From positions 20,984,046 through 21,048,045 of the forward strand of contig JACGWO010000007.1 of assembly GCA_034509735.1 (NCBI GenBank): a DNA stretch of 64,000 nucleotides. The letters run 5' to 3'. Position numbers and translations under genes: made by a program. This stretch comes from Sesamum alatum (lineage: Eukaryota; Streptophyta; Magnoliopsida; Lamiales; Pedaliaceae). Below are positions 42,966-54,235 of the stretch, piece after piece; position 1 is the stretch's first letter, and every line of letters starts with the position of its first letter. The notes under the pieces are model-generated. The model was not told the DNA's origin, did no database searches, and saw only the letters and a program-made list of their open reading frames with translations.

Positions 42966-44267
42966 TGCTAGAGAAAAATGTATCTAGAGGATGAGATCGA
43001 AGAAGGGATCACTCTATCAAATTAGTGTTCCTTCTCGATCTTACTTTGTTCTTCAATTGATCCTAGATCAACGAAGCAACAAACAAGATTTAGAGAGTAG
43101 CGAGAGAGGGGCCGAAAATTGCTTTAGAGACATTGTAGAGAGTGTTCTTCTTTTTCCAAGAAAAAAGATGAATAATGAATCTCTTGTCTTTGATGATAGT
43201 ATATACATATATATATATATGTATGTATACTTTATTAATGTGATTATTGGAATGTGTCTAGATTCATCCAAGGATGTCTAGATACATTCCAGTCAATCCC
43301 CATTAATCTTCAATCAAGCCTACCATTTCTTAAGGTATGATTTAATCATACCAAGTGAAAGAGGCTTAATTGGAATTGATTTGTCTCTTTCCAAAAGAGA
43401 CATGTCAACTAGTCATCAAAGCCCCTCATGGTCGATTTCAGTGCTTCCAAAAGAAGCAAAATTCAGCCATCCCATTTTAGAAGAAGTCCAACTTTTTCTA
43501 ATTCCAAAAGTGGAATTAACACCTCTCTTAGGCCAAGATTTAATGGACCGGATTTTATTGTAATCCAATTACAATAAGCCCAAGAATTAAATCCTATTTA
43601 AGTCATGGTCCAATTAAATAATTCCCATTAATCTTTTAGTCCAATTAAAAGATCCAAGCTTTGATTCTCTACTTAATCGATAAATCCTATTTACCGATAA
43701 AATGAGGGCCCGATACAATATCAGCCCGTCCATCCAACGAACAATCCCTTAAGTAATCCAATTACTTATCATCCTCTGAAATTGACCCCAAGTCAATTCC
43801 TTTCACCTCCTCGATGATTTGTGTGTGACACTTTAGGTTCACCCTCAGCTAGACTTGGGCTCGTGTCCAATAGGAGCCCGTCACCATGGGTGGCCATTTA
43901 GCAAGGGTCCATGGCACTAGAGACTAGGTGAATGTTGGTGTGAACATTTAGGCGCCGATTTGGTACGGGTGCGGTCCTTTCGTCTATCATCTCCCGGTCT
44001 TAGTCTAGGTATGGAATTGGGCATTGGTTCCCATCCTTGACTAGGCGTCTATGCTTAATACTCGAGACTACGCAAGCCTATTTGCATCGACACTGGAATC
44101 CATTTCCTGCTCGATCAACCACTGTGGCCACAAGTTTAAAGCAGCATGAACGTGTCTCCGAGTGCATAAGAGATACCTATGTCACATACTGACAGGGACA
44201 GATCCTCTTCTTGAAACCCACCGTCCTTGCTACACATTCTGACTGTACTGGACAAGGCTTATTCAAC
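42966..44267 (-). mobile_element. E6 LTR (type 2), remainder
   Basis: Resumes 'ttgctagagaaaaatg' after the nested LTR and follows the type-2 LTR to 'ctggacaaggcttat' at about 44267; the outer 600 bp or so of the LTR are lost. Contains a TA/CATATA microsatellite at about 43200-43232. Confidence 0.85.
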
Positions 44268-45150
44268 TTTATTCAGCACTAGACCTGCACAAACCAGACA
44301 CCGAGTCTAGTCTATCTCCCTACTAGTCCCCGTGATGTATGCAGGACCATCCCACATACTCAAGAACTTTATAGGATACAATCTTCCAAACCATATCCAA
44401 TATGGTAACTAGATCATGACTTTAAGAAAGTACCATGTTTTCTCAACCTAGCAACTTTCAAGTCCATGTCTAGATAGGCTAAGGTAACTTCAGTGAAACA
44501 CCGACTAAACCAAGTCAAACATGGTTTGTTTTCTCCCTTATCAGAGACTGTTTAACACTGGTCAGTTCAGGAAGAATTTCACTAATTGAGACTTACATTG
44601 TCATTCGGATATTCAAGACCTCCCACTGAATATACATTCTCTTGATCGAATCAAAAGGTAACCAATTTGATTCACCATTCCAAGTCTAATACCCCGAACC
44701 TACTAAATGTTCTTAGACTTGTGAATCCTCTTTCGGTCTTGTGTATTCAGAAACCTTGCAGATATCTTTCTAGATCCAATCAAATAGACTATTCGCACTA
44801 CCACTAAATACGTGCCCTTTCGATCTAATCGAAAGGTGACCAATTTGGTTCACCACTCCAAGTCTAATTCCCCGAACCTACCAAAGGTCCTTAGACTTGT
44901 GAACGTTCTTCTGGTCTTGTGTATTCAGTAATCCATAGAACTCATTTTAGATCCAATCCAACAAACTATCGACAAGCCCACTTTGTCTAACAAAAGGGCT
45001 CTTCAATTTTTTTCTTCTCAGAAAGGATTTGCAAGCTAGCAAACTCAAATTATCTATTGCTAGACTCTTTGAATCTTCCTACCTCCTTATCCTTAACTAG
45101 AGGAGACTAACCTAGCCAACGATGCCAAATCTGTAAGTTCATCTTGATTT
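44268..45150 (-). pseudogene. E6 integrase remnant, heavily decayed
   Basis: Nucleotide-level match to the copia integrase of E1 and E3: the region equivalent to 'KRLVGDKLES' (about 44310-44340), 'TPPGTPQLNGVSER' (about 44530-44570) and the pre-integrase region 'LWHARLGHIS...CESCLRGK' (about 45000-45150). No open frame survives. It includes an internal tandem duplication of about 177 bp (about 44625-44980). Confidence 0.65.
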
Positions 45151-45549
45151 TGTCCATTTTAGTCATTTGTTTTGAGTACTCATGATCCAATTATGGGATA
45201 GTGTCATGTGTTTATGTAACAAACCTAGCAGACAAGAATCGCCATTCTTTGTTTAATAAAAGCAATTTCATTGATCAAATTATGTTATCCAAAATTTTCC
45301 AAGAATAAATGGAACATATTTTGATCATGTTAGGTTACATAATCCTCACAGCCACAATCCTAACATGATCACTGCTAAGCCTAACTAGTCCCTAGTCTTT
45401 ACAACAACAACTTTGTCATTGCTAGACCTTAGGATCGTTTGTATTTGTTTTCTATTCCTTATCATCAATTGCAAACTATTTACCGGTTATGAACTACTGG
45501 TATCTAATACCAAATAATAGAACAGTGATCATGTTGATACTCAATTCAA

Positions 45550-46440
45550 ATGTCACCTTTATTTGAGAGGAGCGTTAGGAAACTCCCTCTTCCAATGTCC
45601 CTTTTCTCTCAATTAATGCAAACATCATTAGGAACCTCTGACTGTAAATCCCTTGTCCTCTTTTGTTTACCCCCGTCTAGCGGAGTAACAGAAGCACTCA
45701 AAGTGATGGCAGCAACTGATGTTGTCTGAGCCTTCTTTCTCTTCCTGCATCCGGCACCCTTGACTTTTTCTTGAGAGGTCGAAGCCTCTTCACTAGTACC
45801 ATCGGCGTAGATTTTTCAATCGTTTCCTCATACTGGAGCAACATTTTATCAACTCATGAAGGTCTTTCTTAAGCCCATTCATGTTGTAGTTGACTATAAA
45901 TGGGTCGAGTGAGGGGAGAAGAGACTGAAGGATCACGTTGATGTACATCTCTTTTTCAAGATCAGCATCGACGTCATTGAGCTTTTCCATGAGGGATAGC
46001 ATCATTACTCCATGCTTTTGTACAGACGATCCTTCTATCATCTTTGCTCTGAAGAATGCCTTCGTTGTAGCATATCTAACATGCCGGTCTGTGACCGTAG
46101 AGATTTACTGCATTCGAAGCATCATCGAGCCAACATCCTCCAGCCTACTGCTTCTGGGTCTCATTATTCATGGATGCAAGTATGATGTTTCAGACCTTTT
46201 GATTGTCATAATGCCTCTTCTTGTACGTCCAACGTTCTTTGGGAGATGACATTTTCGCCAAGGTGTGAGGAAAAACCTTTATCCAGAATATAAATCTGGT
46301 TCCTTGAAATCTAAGACCACCTTAAGATTTCACAACCAGACGTGGTATATCATTCCATTAGACTTATTAGTCTCAAGTATAGGGTTAGTGGATTCTTAGA
46401 CATCAACAATTAAATAGAAAAACATTCAGTAGATTATAGC
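45550..46440 (-). pseudogene. E6 gag remnant
   Basis: Open piece 46041-45793 reads 'MIEGSSVQKHGVMMLSLMEK', 'YINVILQSLLPSLDPFIVNY' and 'NMNGLKKDLHELI', clearly copia Gag of subfamily 2 ('MNGL'). Upstream, the capsid N-terminus (to about 46400, initiator region 'MSKNP'-like at about 46400) and downstream zinc knuckle (about 45590-45620) are visible only as decayed sequence. Confidence 0.75.
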
Positions 46441-47415
46441 AATATTATGTCCAAGTTAAGACTTGGTCCTTTAGTCATTAACCCCTCCCACTATTTCTAC
46501 GAAAGCTATTCACTCGCAAATTGGATTTCGGGAAACCATTTCCTAGTAGACTTGGGATCCACAAGCACAATTCTCCATGCCCCGCTTTTACGATTCACAT
46601 GGAAAATGCCTCGTCGGAGGTATCTAATACCATTCTCATCCGATGAGATTCCCAAGATGTTTCGCCTCACTTCTTCACACGATCCCGAGGACTCCAAGCA
46701 AATCATGCTACTTAGTGTTAGGCCCGACCCATCAACCAAATCGTACCTCAACTGTCGCTCCCCACGACTCGTGATACAGAGAAACAGTGAGCGTACTCTT
46801 TGTTCACAATAATGGTGCCACGACTCATGAGACCACATTTGGGTAGCGGTAGCTTCCTCACGATGTTGCTATGGAAGGCTTGGACAGATCAAAATCATAT
46901 TGATCCAAGTCCATCACACGCCTAATATTTCAACTTGGTCCAACCAATTGAGAGTTTGACTGAAAATGATTGAGACCTCATCGCATTAGGTGTATTCGCA
47001 TGTGATTAAATACTCAAAGAATTTAATAAAGAATTCATAATAAAGGTAAATGCTTCACATGAAAAATTATAAATCTAGCACGCCCCTGTTGGATGATCAC
47101 AAGCCCAATCCTATGCCACCCACTAAGCCACAGTGGATCTATGGTCAATCTAGGGTAGACCTACACTATTACAAGATTTTTAACCTATTATCAAGCTAAT
47201 GGGCCTTGTACAACCTCTTCATCTTCTTGGACTCTCCATCGTGGGCTCCGACCATCGGGACTCTTCTCCATGGATCCTTCGTAGGCCAGCCCATGGCTTC
47301 CTCCATAGGCCTCCAACGCCTTGGGCTTGCCTTCTTCCATTTTATTACAAAAATAAAATCTTCCAAGGATCTTCTGTATAGAGTCATATGGTAAAGATCC
47401 TATCCCTAGTGGAGA
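46441..47415 (-). other. E6 leader fragment
   Basis: Minus-strand copies of the leader motifs: 'ccatagatccactgtggc' (inverse at about 47128), 'gggatcgtgtgaag' region (about 46680) and the 'actcgtgg' segments (about 46760-46830). No gene. Ends where the E5 LTR starts. Confidence 0.7.
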
Positions 47416-49364
47416 TGTTAGAATAGGTGACCATGAAACTAAATTTATTGAGCGAATTGTAACCTATGTCTAAACAATTTCAGAGTTTTAATAAACCTTG
47501 ATGAATGAGAAAGTGATGTTCATCTGGCTCATACTTTATTTGTGTTCACTTTACTGCTTTATAACTGTTCACTGCCCAAACAAAGCCCACAGACTAAGAT
47601 CACATTTCGGGAACTGGAACTACGCTTGGAGGTAGGTTCATGAAATCAGTTTCGCCGAATTAGTCTGAAAATCTCCAAGTCAAGGAATCTCGAGAAATAG
47701 GTATCGAGAATCCACTTGATACTTGCACTAAGTATCTGCTGTCGTGTTTCATCGAGGGGTGACGAGGGTCGTCTATGCAGTGTTAGTGGGTCAGCTTGCT
47801 AGGGAGCAGCTGACTGAGATGACTCGCTGGAACCGTCTTACGGAGGACCTTGAGTAGGATCAGATAAGTATGAATTGAGTTCCCGGTTCCAAACGGTACA
47901 GGTTAATCCTTGGAATTGAGGAACTGCTGAATTTACATGTACACCGTGTCTGCATCTTAGGTATGGTGAGAGATTACCAAGTCACAGCTACTGAGTAGTG
48001 AAAGCCATATCTAGTGCAATCATGATGTGCAACGTGATAGTAGATTGCAAGAAAGCATCTGTCTCCTGTTAGAGCACTGGCAGTAGCATCTCACTATGCT
48101 CTGAGGCTTGTCCCTAAAATCCTTGGCCACAGTAACTGTACAGAAGCGAGGGATTCCCTGCGACGTTTAGTGTAGGACAAGCCGACACTTAGGTCCAAGA
48201 TGGGTACCTACGTTTTCGTGCCCTAGACCTTAAGTGGTGAGACTGTAGGCAAACGGATAAATGTACTGTAGAGCCTAAATGTTCACCCTCATGCATATTC
48301 ACCTAGTCTCTAGTGCCATGGACCATTGCTAGACGGCCACCATGGTAACGGACGGATTCTGGGAATTCGACCAACTCTAGCTGAAGGTGAACCTAAAGAG
48401 TTACACACAATCAGCACACATAACGTATTTAATTTAGAATTAAATATTTGGAGAGAGATGGGACGATTAAATTAGATTTAATCGGATCTTTCTTTTCTTG
48501 GGATATTAATTCCTAAAATTGGATGAAAAGAAATTTAATTAATAAATTTGATTTATTGGAATTTATTACACGGGCTTAAAATACATATTATATTTATTTT
48601 ATTTATTTTTTGCCCTATGGATTATTTAAATAAGATTTAAATATTCCATAAAATAAATGGATGGTTGAGATTAAAAGGAGAAATGGATGACTACGATTGG
48701 TTTAACCAAATCAAAAAGCTATTTTGACTAGGAGTTTGACTAGGTGAAAATCCTAGTCAAAATAGTCTTCCAAGAGTTGGAGTTTGAAGAGGAATGGATT
48801 CTTCCTCTATATATATTCCTAGCCCTTCACTTGTGAAAGGATGATGAAATTTTATCACACACATACACACTCACGCCTCTCCTCTCTCGACCACTCTCCC
48901 TCTTTCCCAAGAAAAACACTTTGGTTCTTCTGTTTTCATACAATTGAACCTAAGGAGGGTTGATCACATTAATCCATAGCGTTTGATCGATCCGTCCTCT
49001 ACAAATAATATACACGTGATTTTTCTCTAGCACGAGGATCAAAATATGTGGGCGGATTGCGTGTACGATTTAGAGGGTCTCAATACGAGATCTTGGAGCA
49101 AAATGGGGAACAACGCAAGTAGCGGCTCGAAGACAAAATGATAACCGGGTAGGTTTTTGTTTTGATGTTTCGCTCTTTAGAACCCTACGGCCTCCATGAC
49201 TTTTATGCTCTTTGTTTCGTTCATGAGATACACCGAATGCCCGGGAGGTTCAAGGGAACACCCCTTGAACGTTTACGTTTAATTCTTGTTTATGGCATTT
49301 TAAATTCTTGCAATTTTATATTACCGCACTTCCTCATTCGCGCTCCTCCTGGGACGATCCACAC
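47416..49364 (+). mobile_element. E5 5' LTR (type 1c)
   Basis: From 'tgttagaataggtgaccatg' to 'gacgatccacacgcc'. The LTR end, PBS and first part of the leader are deleted; the text passes to 'tgagtgggcgccgccaagg' of the leader GC block. Confidence 0.88.
48721..48815 (+). promoter_or_regulatory. E5 5' LTR promoter: WRKY boxes plus TATA
   Basis: Three WRKY-box cores in 48722-48764, then TATA-like 'ctatatatattc' at about 48805. Confidence 0.5.
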
Positions 49365-50867
49365 GCCTGCGCTGAGTGGGCGCCGCCAAGGGCAGCGACC
49401 CTTCGCCGGTTTTTGTGGTTTTCTTGTTCTTTATTTTTTTGAATATTTTCTGAAAAATTGTTTTATTTATTTTGCATGTTTTCTTGAAGACAATTATTTG
49501 GAAAGTCATTTTATTAGATTTAGAATCTCAATATTTTATATACTTTCAAATAATGAGGAAAGGTTTTCCTAAACAAGAAAGGGGATTACCAATATATTCC
49601 ATGTTTACATGCATGACTCGTTCTCTCGTTTCTTTTATGGATGATGTGATTGGATATCATGGATTATGTACATGTGTTTATAAGGTTGGATATCATGTAA
49701 TTATGTGCGTTGATTGAGATCGGATGATCACAAGCCCCTAGACCGCATGTATGGTTTAAATTTATGTTGGGCCTGTGTGCCTCTTTTATTTTTTCCTCCT
49801 CTCTTCTAGTTGCCTTGGAATAATAAGGCATTCTATCTCCCTCCAATTGTACTCCCCCCAAGATTTCGTTGGCTTTCTTTTTAAATTTGTAATAAGAGTA
49901 GTATAGTGGTGAGGAATTATTTTATTTCCATGGTGGAGATGAAGGATGGCCCAGATGGAAAGCCCAGAATGAAGAATCCAAGGCGTTCCATGGAGACCTG
50001 AAGGAGAAAGAACCAAGGCCCATCAGCTTGTTGTTGGGTTGCTATTATTAAATGTAATAGTATAGGACTAACCCTAGATTGACCATAGATCCACTGCGGG
50101 CTCAGTGGGTCGCATAGGGTTCGGGCTTGTGATCATCCAATAGGGGCGTGTTAGGCTTTAATTTTGCATGTGGCTCTTATAGTGGATGAATGGTTTATTT
50201 ATCGTACTATTGCTATGGCATGCAAACCTTTTACAATGCATTATGTATGTATATATGTGTGGGATCTCAGTCATTAGAACTCTCACTTGGTTAGATCAAG
50301 TTGAATATTAGACCCTTCATAAATGGACTTGGACTCTAGGAGTTCGTCCATGCCTTCCGTCCATGGCAAAGTGAGGAAGCTAGTTTCAGTCGATAGCGTG
50401 GTCTCACCGGTCGTGGCACGACTATCGTACTTAAAAGAAGCTACACTTTGTCATGAACGAGGAGTACATTACTGTTACCTGTCTCACGAGTCATGGAGGT
50501 AGTAATGAGTCTATGAATCGGTTGACTGGGTCGGGTCTAACGCCCGAATAACGTGATTCGCATGGAGTCCTCGGGATCACGTAAAAGAGTGAGGCAGTTA
50601 TCTTGAGAATCTCGTGGAATGAGAATGGTATGGTATACCTTCCACACGTTGTTTCCCATGCGAATCGTAAAAGCGGGGTATGGGGGAGATTGTTGTGGAT
50701 CTCAAGCCCACTAGGAAAAGAGTTTCCCGAAAACAACATTTGAGAGTGTCGTGTTTTCGTATGAATAGTAGGAGTATTAAATGACTAAAGTCCAAGCGTT
50801 TAATTTTATTAAAACTTTTGATTTCATTCTGCTGATTGTAATTCTGTTCTTTAAATGTAGATTTAAA
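49365..50867 (+). other. E5 leader, GC block largely deleted
   Basis: Retains only the last ~45 bases of the GC-rich block, then the common leader landmarks ('ccttggaataataaggc', 'ccatagatccactgcgggc', 'tctaacgcccgaataacg') and 'ttctttaaatgtag' before gag. No gene. Confidence 0.65.
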
Positions 50868-52433
50868 ATGTCTGGTTTAATGGAACCAATTACAACGACT
50901 GGTTGTGCAATCTAAGGATAGTCCTCGATTACGAGAACCAAGGCTGTGTCATGGACGAGCCGTTTCCTAGGACCTTGCTGGAAGGATCCACACCAGAAGA
51001 ACGTGAGACATTCGAGACTTGGCATAAGGATAACCAGAGAGTCCGTAGCATCATACTTGCGTCTATGACGAATGAGACTCAGAAGCAGTATGAAAGGCTA
51101 GGCGATGTCCCTTCCATTATGGCTCGCTTGAAGGACTTTTATGCGGTCCGGGACCGGCATACTAGGTATGTCGCAACGAAGAAGTTCTTTGGAACTAAAA
51201 TGACCGAAGGGTCCTCTGTACAAGAGCATGAGGTCAAGATGCTTACCTTGGTGGAAAAGCTCGAAGATCTCAAAGTAGGGCTCGATAACGAGATGTGCAT
51301 TGATGTGATCCTTCAGTCACTCCCACCCTCCTTCGACCAATTTATTGTTAACTACAACATAAATGCTCTTGAGAAGGGTATCCATGACTTAATTAATATT
51401 TTGGTGCAATACGAGGCAACGACCAAAAATTCTGCCCATCGATGTTGTTTGGAGATAGATAATAACGGGAACGCACAACTGTGACATGCAAGGCTAGGTC
51501 ATATCTCCCAAGATAGGATGAAGAAATTGGTAGACTCAAAAATCCTAGAGGTTGGGGACTTGAGTAAACTACCAACTTGTGAATCCTGTCTCAGAGGAAA
51601 AATGACCAAGAAATCCTTTGTAGGACAAAGCAGGCTTGCCACAAGTCTATTGGACTTGGTTCATACAGACGTTTGTGGACCACTAAGGATGCAAGCCCGA
51701 GGTGGGTTCTCCTACTTCATAACCTTCACCGATGATCATTCGCGGTATGGTTATGTATACCTAATGAGGTACAAGTCTGAAGCTCTTGAGAGGTTTAAAG
51801 AATTCATACTTGAAGTTGAGAACCAAACCGGTTGCAAAATTAAAGTCCTACGGTCAGACCGAGGCGGGGAATACCTTAGTACTGAGTTCCTTAATTATCT
51901 TAAAGAAAGCGGTATAATCTCTGAATGGACACCTCCCGGGACACCACAGTTAAATGGGGTCTCTGAGAGGAATGGAACCTTGTCAGACATGGTTCGATCC
52001 ATGATGAGTTTTATCAAACTGCCCTTGTCTTTTTGGGGCTACGCATTGGAAACCGCGGCCAATTTATTGAACTAAGCGCCAACCAGTGCATTGACCCAAA
52101 TACTATATGAGATATGGCACGTCAAGCCTGCGTCCTATAACTACTTGAAAGTGTGGGGTAGCCCTGCATACGTCAAGAAGCTAGTAGGAGACAAGCTAGA
52201 ATCAAAGTCTAGTTTGTGTAGGTTCGTTGGATACCCTAAAGAAACTGCATGTTATTATTTCTATGACCCCTTGGAACAAAAGATGTTCGTTTCAAGGAAT
52301 GCAGTATTCTTGGAACAAGGGTTTTCAGAAGGTGTCCAACCTGATGAACTGATCTTTGAGGAGTCAAGTGAGGCAAATCAGTCATCACCAGTAGCCGTGG
52401 ATACCTCACTGAGAGGTTTCAGGATAAATACCT
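50868..52433 (+). pseudogene. E5 gag fused in frame to integrase
   Basis: ATG at 50868, then a short deletion removes the first gag codons; the main frame runs from 50903. Capsid: 'CNLRIVLDYENQGCVMDEPF', 'HTRYVATKKFFGTKM', 'YIDVILQ'-like 'CIDVILQSLPPSFDQFIVNY'. At about 51450 a deletion joins gag to the pre-integrase region, removing the basic linker, zinc knuckle and protease while keeping the frame. Integrase: 'HARLGHIS', 'TCESCLRGK', Asp in 'HTDVCGPL', Asp in 'FTDDHSRYGYVY', Glu in 'NGVSERNGTL'. In-frame stops only at 51482 (TGA, Trp elsewhere) and 52073 (TAA, Leu elsewhere). Confidence 0.85.
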
Positions 52434-53490
52434 AGAAGGCTGAGCAACCTCGAGAAGTTCAGCATGCCAGGCATGACGAACGACCTCAGGAAGAGCCAGC
52501 CCTGGTACCTGAACTGCCAGCTCCTGTTATATCAACGCCCACAGTCACCACTAACGTTCTCGTTCTCCGTAGGTCAGCTAGAGAATCTCGCCCTCCCGTG
52601 AGGTATGACTTTCTAAGCACGACCAGTCAATTGGATAAGGATCCTCAAGACTTACGGGGAGGCGATGTCTGACATCGACTCGGGAAGATGGCTTGAGGCC
52701 ATGAAAATCAAAATGAACTCCATGAATGAGAACAGAGTCTGGACACTTGTAGACCCACCCAAAGACATTAAGCAAGTTGGCTATAAATGGGTCTATAAGC
52801 GCAAAACCTGGCATTGATGGAGAAGTTACAACCTTCAAGGCTAGGCTATTGGAAAAAGGGTATCCTCAACGACCCGGGGTCGACTTTGAGGATACCTATT
52901 CGCCGGTAGCCATGGCTAAGTCCATTCGGATCCTGCTCGCCATAGCAGCATGGTATGACTATGAAATATGGCAGATGGACGTGAAAACGGCTTTCTCAAT
53001 GGTTTCGTTGAGGAAGAGATCTACATGGATCAGGTGGAGGGATTCACAGTCGCTGGAGAAGAGCAGAAAGTCTGCTGTCTCCAGAAGTCTATTTATAGCC
53101 TCAAACAAGCATCTTGACGTTGGAACATTCGCTTTGATGAAAGTTATACGGGGTTATGATTTCATCAAGAATGAATCCGACCCTTGTGTATACAAGAAAG
53201 TCAGTGGGAGCTCCATAGTGTTCCTAGTGCTTTATGTGGATGACATTCTACTCGTAGGTAATGACGTTAGAATGTTGGCTAACACAAAAGCATGGTTATC
53301 CACTCAGTTTTCCATGAAGGATTTGGGTGAAGCTTCCTACATTCTTGGCATCCAGATCGTCAGGGACAGATCTAGAAGAATGTTGAGACTGACCCAAAAC
53401 TCGTATATGGAGAAAATCTTGAAAAGATTTCACATGGACAACTCCAAACGAGGTTTCCTTCCCATGAGGCATGGGATCAAGTTATCCTAG
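52434..53490 (+). pseudogene. E5 linker and reverse transcriptase
   Basis: Linker to about 52600; the RT N-terminus is frameshifted at about 52640 and 52805. The open piece 52777-53490 has '[19 protein letters not shown]', '[12 protein letters not shown]', then a stretch read in the wrong frame (about 52995-53135, because one base is lost in 'ttcctcaatgg'), then back in frame with 'VIRGYDFIKNESDPCVYKK', catalytic 'YVDDILLVGND' and 'FSMKDLGEASYILGIQIV'. Ends at a stop at 53488. Confidence 0.82.
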
Positions 53491-54219
53491 AAACAGTCTC
53501 CTAAGACTGATGAGGAACTTGAGAAAGATGAAAGGCATCCCCTATGCTTCTGCCGTAGGAAGCATACAATATGTCGTCCACTACACGAGGCTGACATCGC
53601 TTATGTCTTAAGTGTAACGAGCATATATCAGTCTTGTGCAGGAGAGGCACATTGGAATGCAGTCAAGAGCATCCTTAAGTACCTGAGGAGGACTAAGGAA
53701 ATGTTCTTGGTCTATGGAAATGGAGAGCTGATCCTGGAAGGCTTTAGTGATGCTAGCTTCCAGGCAGATGACGATGATGCCAAGTCTCAGTCAGGTTATG
53801 TATTCAGGCTCAATGGAGGTGTGATAGCATGGAAAAGTTCCAAGCAAGCAACCACAGCTGATTCCACCACTGAGGCCGAATACATAGCAGCTTCAAAAGC
53901 TGCCAAAGAAGCGATTTGGATGAGAAACTACTTCAAAGAATTGGGTGTGGTGCCTAGCATTGTGGAACCCGTAATTATCTTCTACGATAACAACAGAGTC
54001 ATAGTGCAAGCAAAGGAACCGAGATCCTATCACCGATCCAAGCACATTCTTAGACGCTACCACCTTCTGAGAGAATTGGTGGGAAGAGGTGACGTCCGCA
54101 TGGACCGAGTAAGCTCAGCAGACAACATAGCAGATCCACTGACAAAGCCTATGTCACATAATGCTCATACGCAACATCTTGAGAAGATGGGAATTAGACA
54201 TATAGGTGATTGGCTTTAA
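53491..54219 (+). pseudogene. E5 RNase H, long open C-terminal part
   Basis: The first part (53491-53700) is frameshifted. From 53701 a 172-codon open frame covers RNase H: 'GNGELILEGFSDASFQADDD', 'STTEAEYIAASKAAKEAIW', 'IIFYDNNRVIVQ', 'HILRRYHLLRELVGRGDVRM', 'NIADPLTKPMSHNAH' and C-terminus 'HLEKMGIRHIGDWL', stop at 54217. It is the longest uninterrupted RNase H in the window; 'YDNN' replaces the usual 'CDNN'. Confidence 0.85.
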
Positions 54220-54220
54220 A

Positions 54221-54235
54221 GGTCAACTGGGAGAT
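54221..54235 (+). promoter_or_regulatory. E5 polypurine tract
   Basis: 'ggtcaactgggagat' before the 3' LTR; one purine changed to C compared with other copies. Confidence 0.8.

Larger units (their letters stand above)
40407..47415 (-). mobile_element. Old Ty1/copia element E6 (minus strand)
   Basis: On the minus strand: a type-2 LTR (40407-40733 and 42966-about 44267, split by a solo LTR) fused, by loss of the LTR 5' part, PPT, RNase H and RT, to a degenerate integrase (about 44268-45150), gag (about 45550-46440) and leader (about 46440-47415). The protein part is the most decayed in the window. The right end abuts the 5' LTR of E5. Confidence 0.75.
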
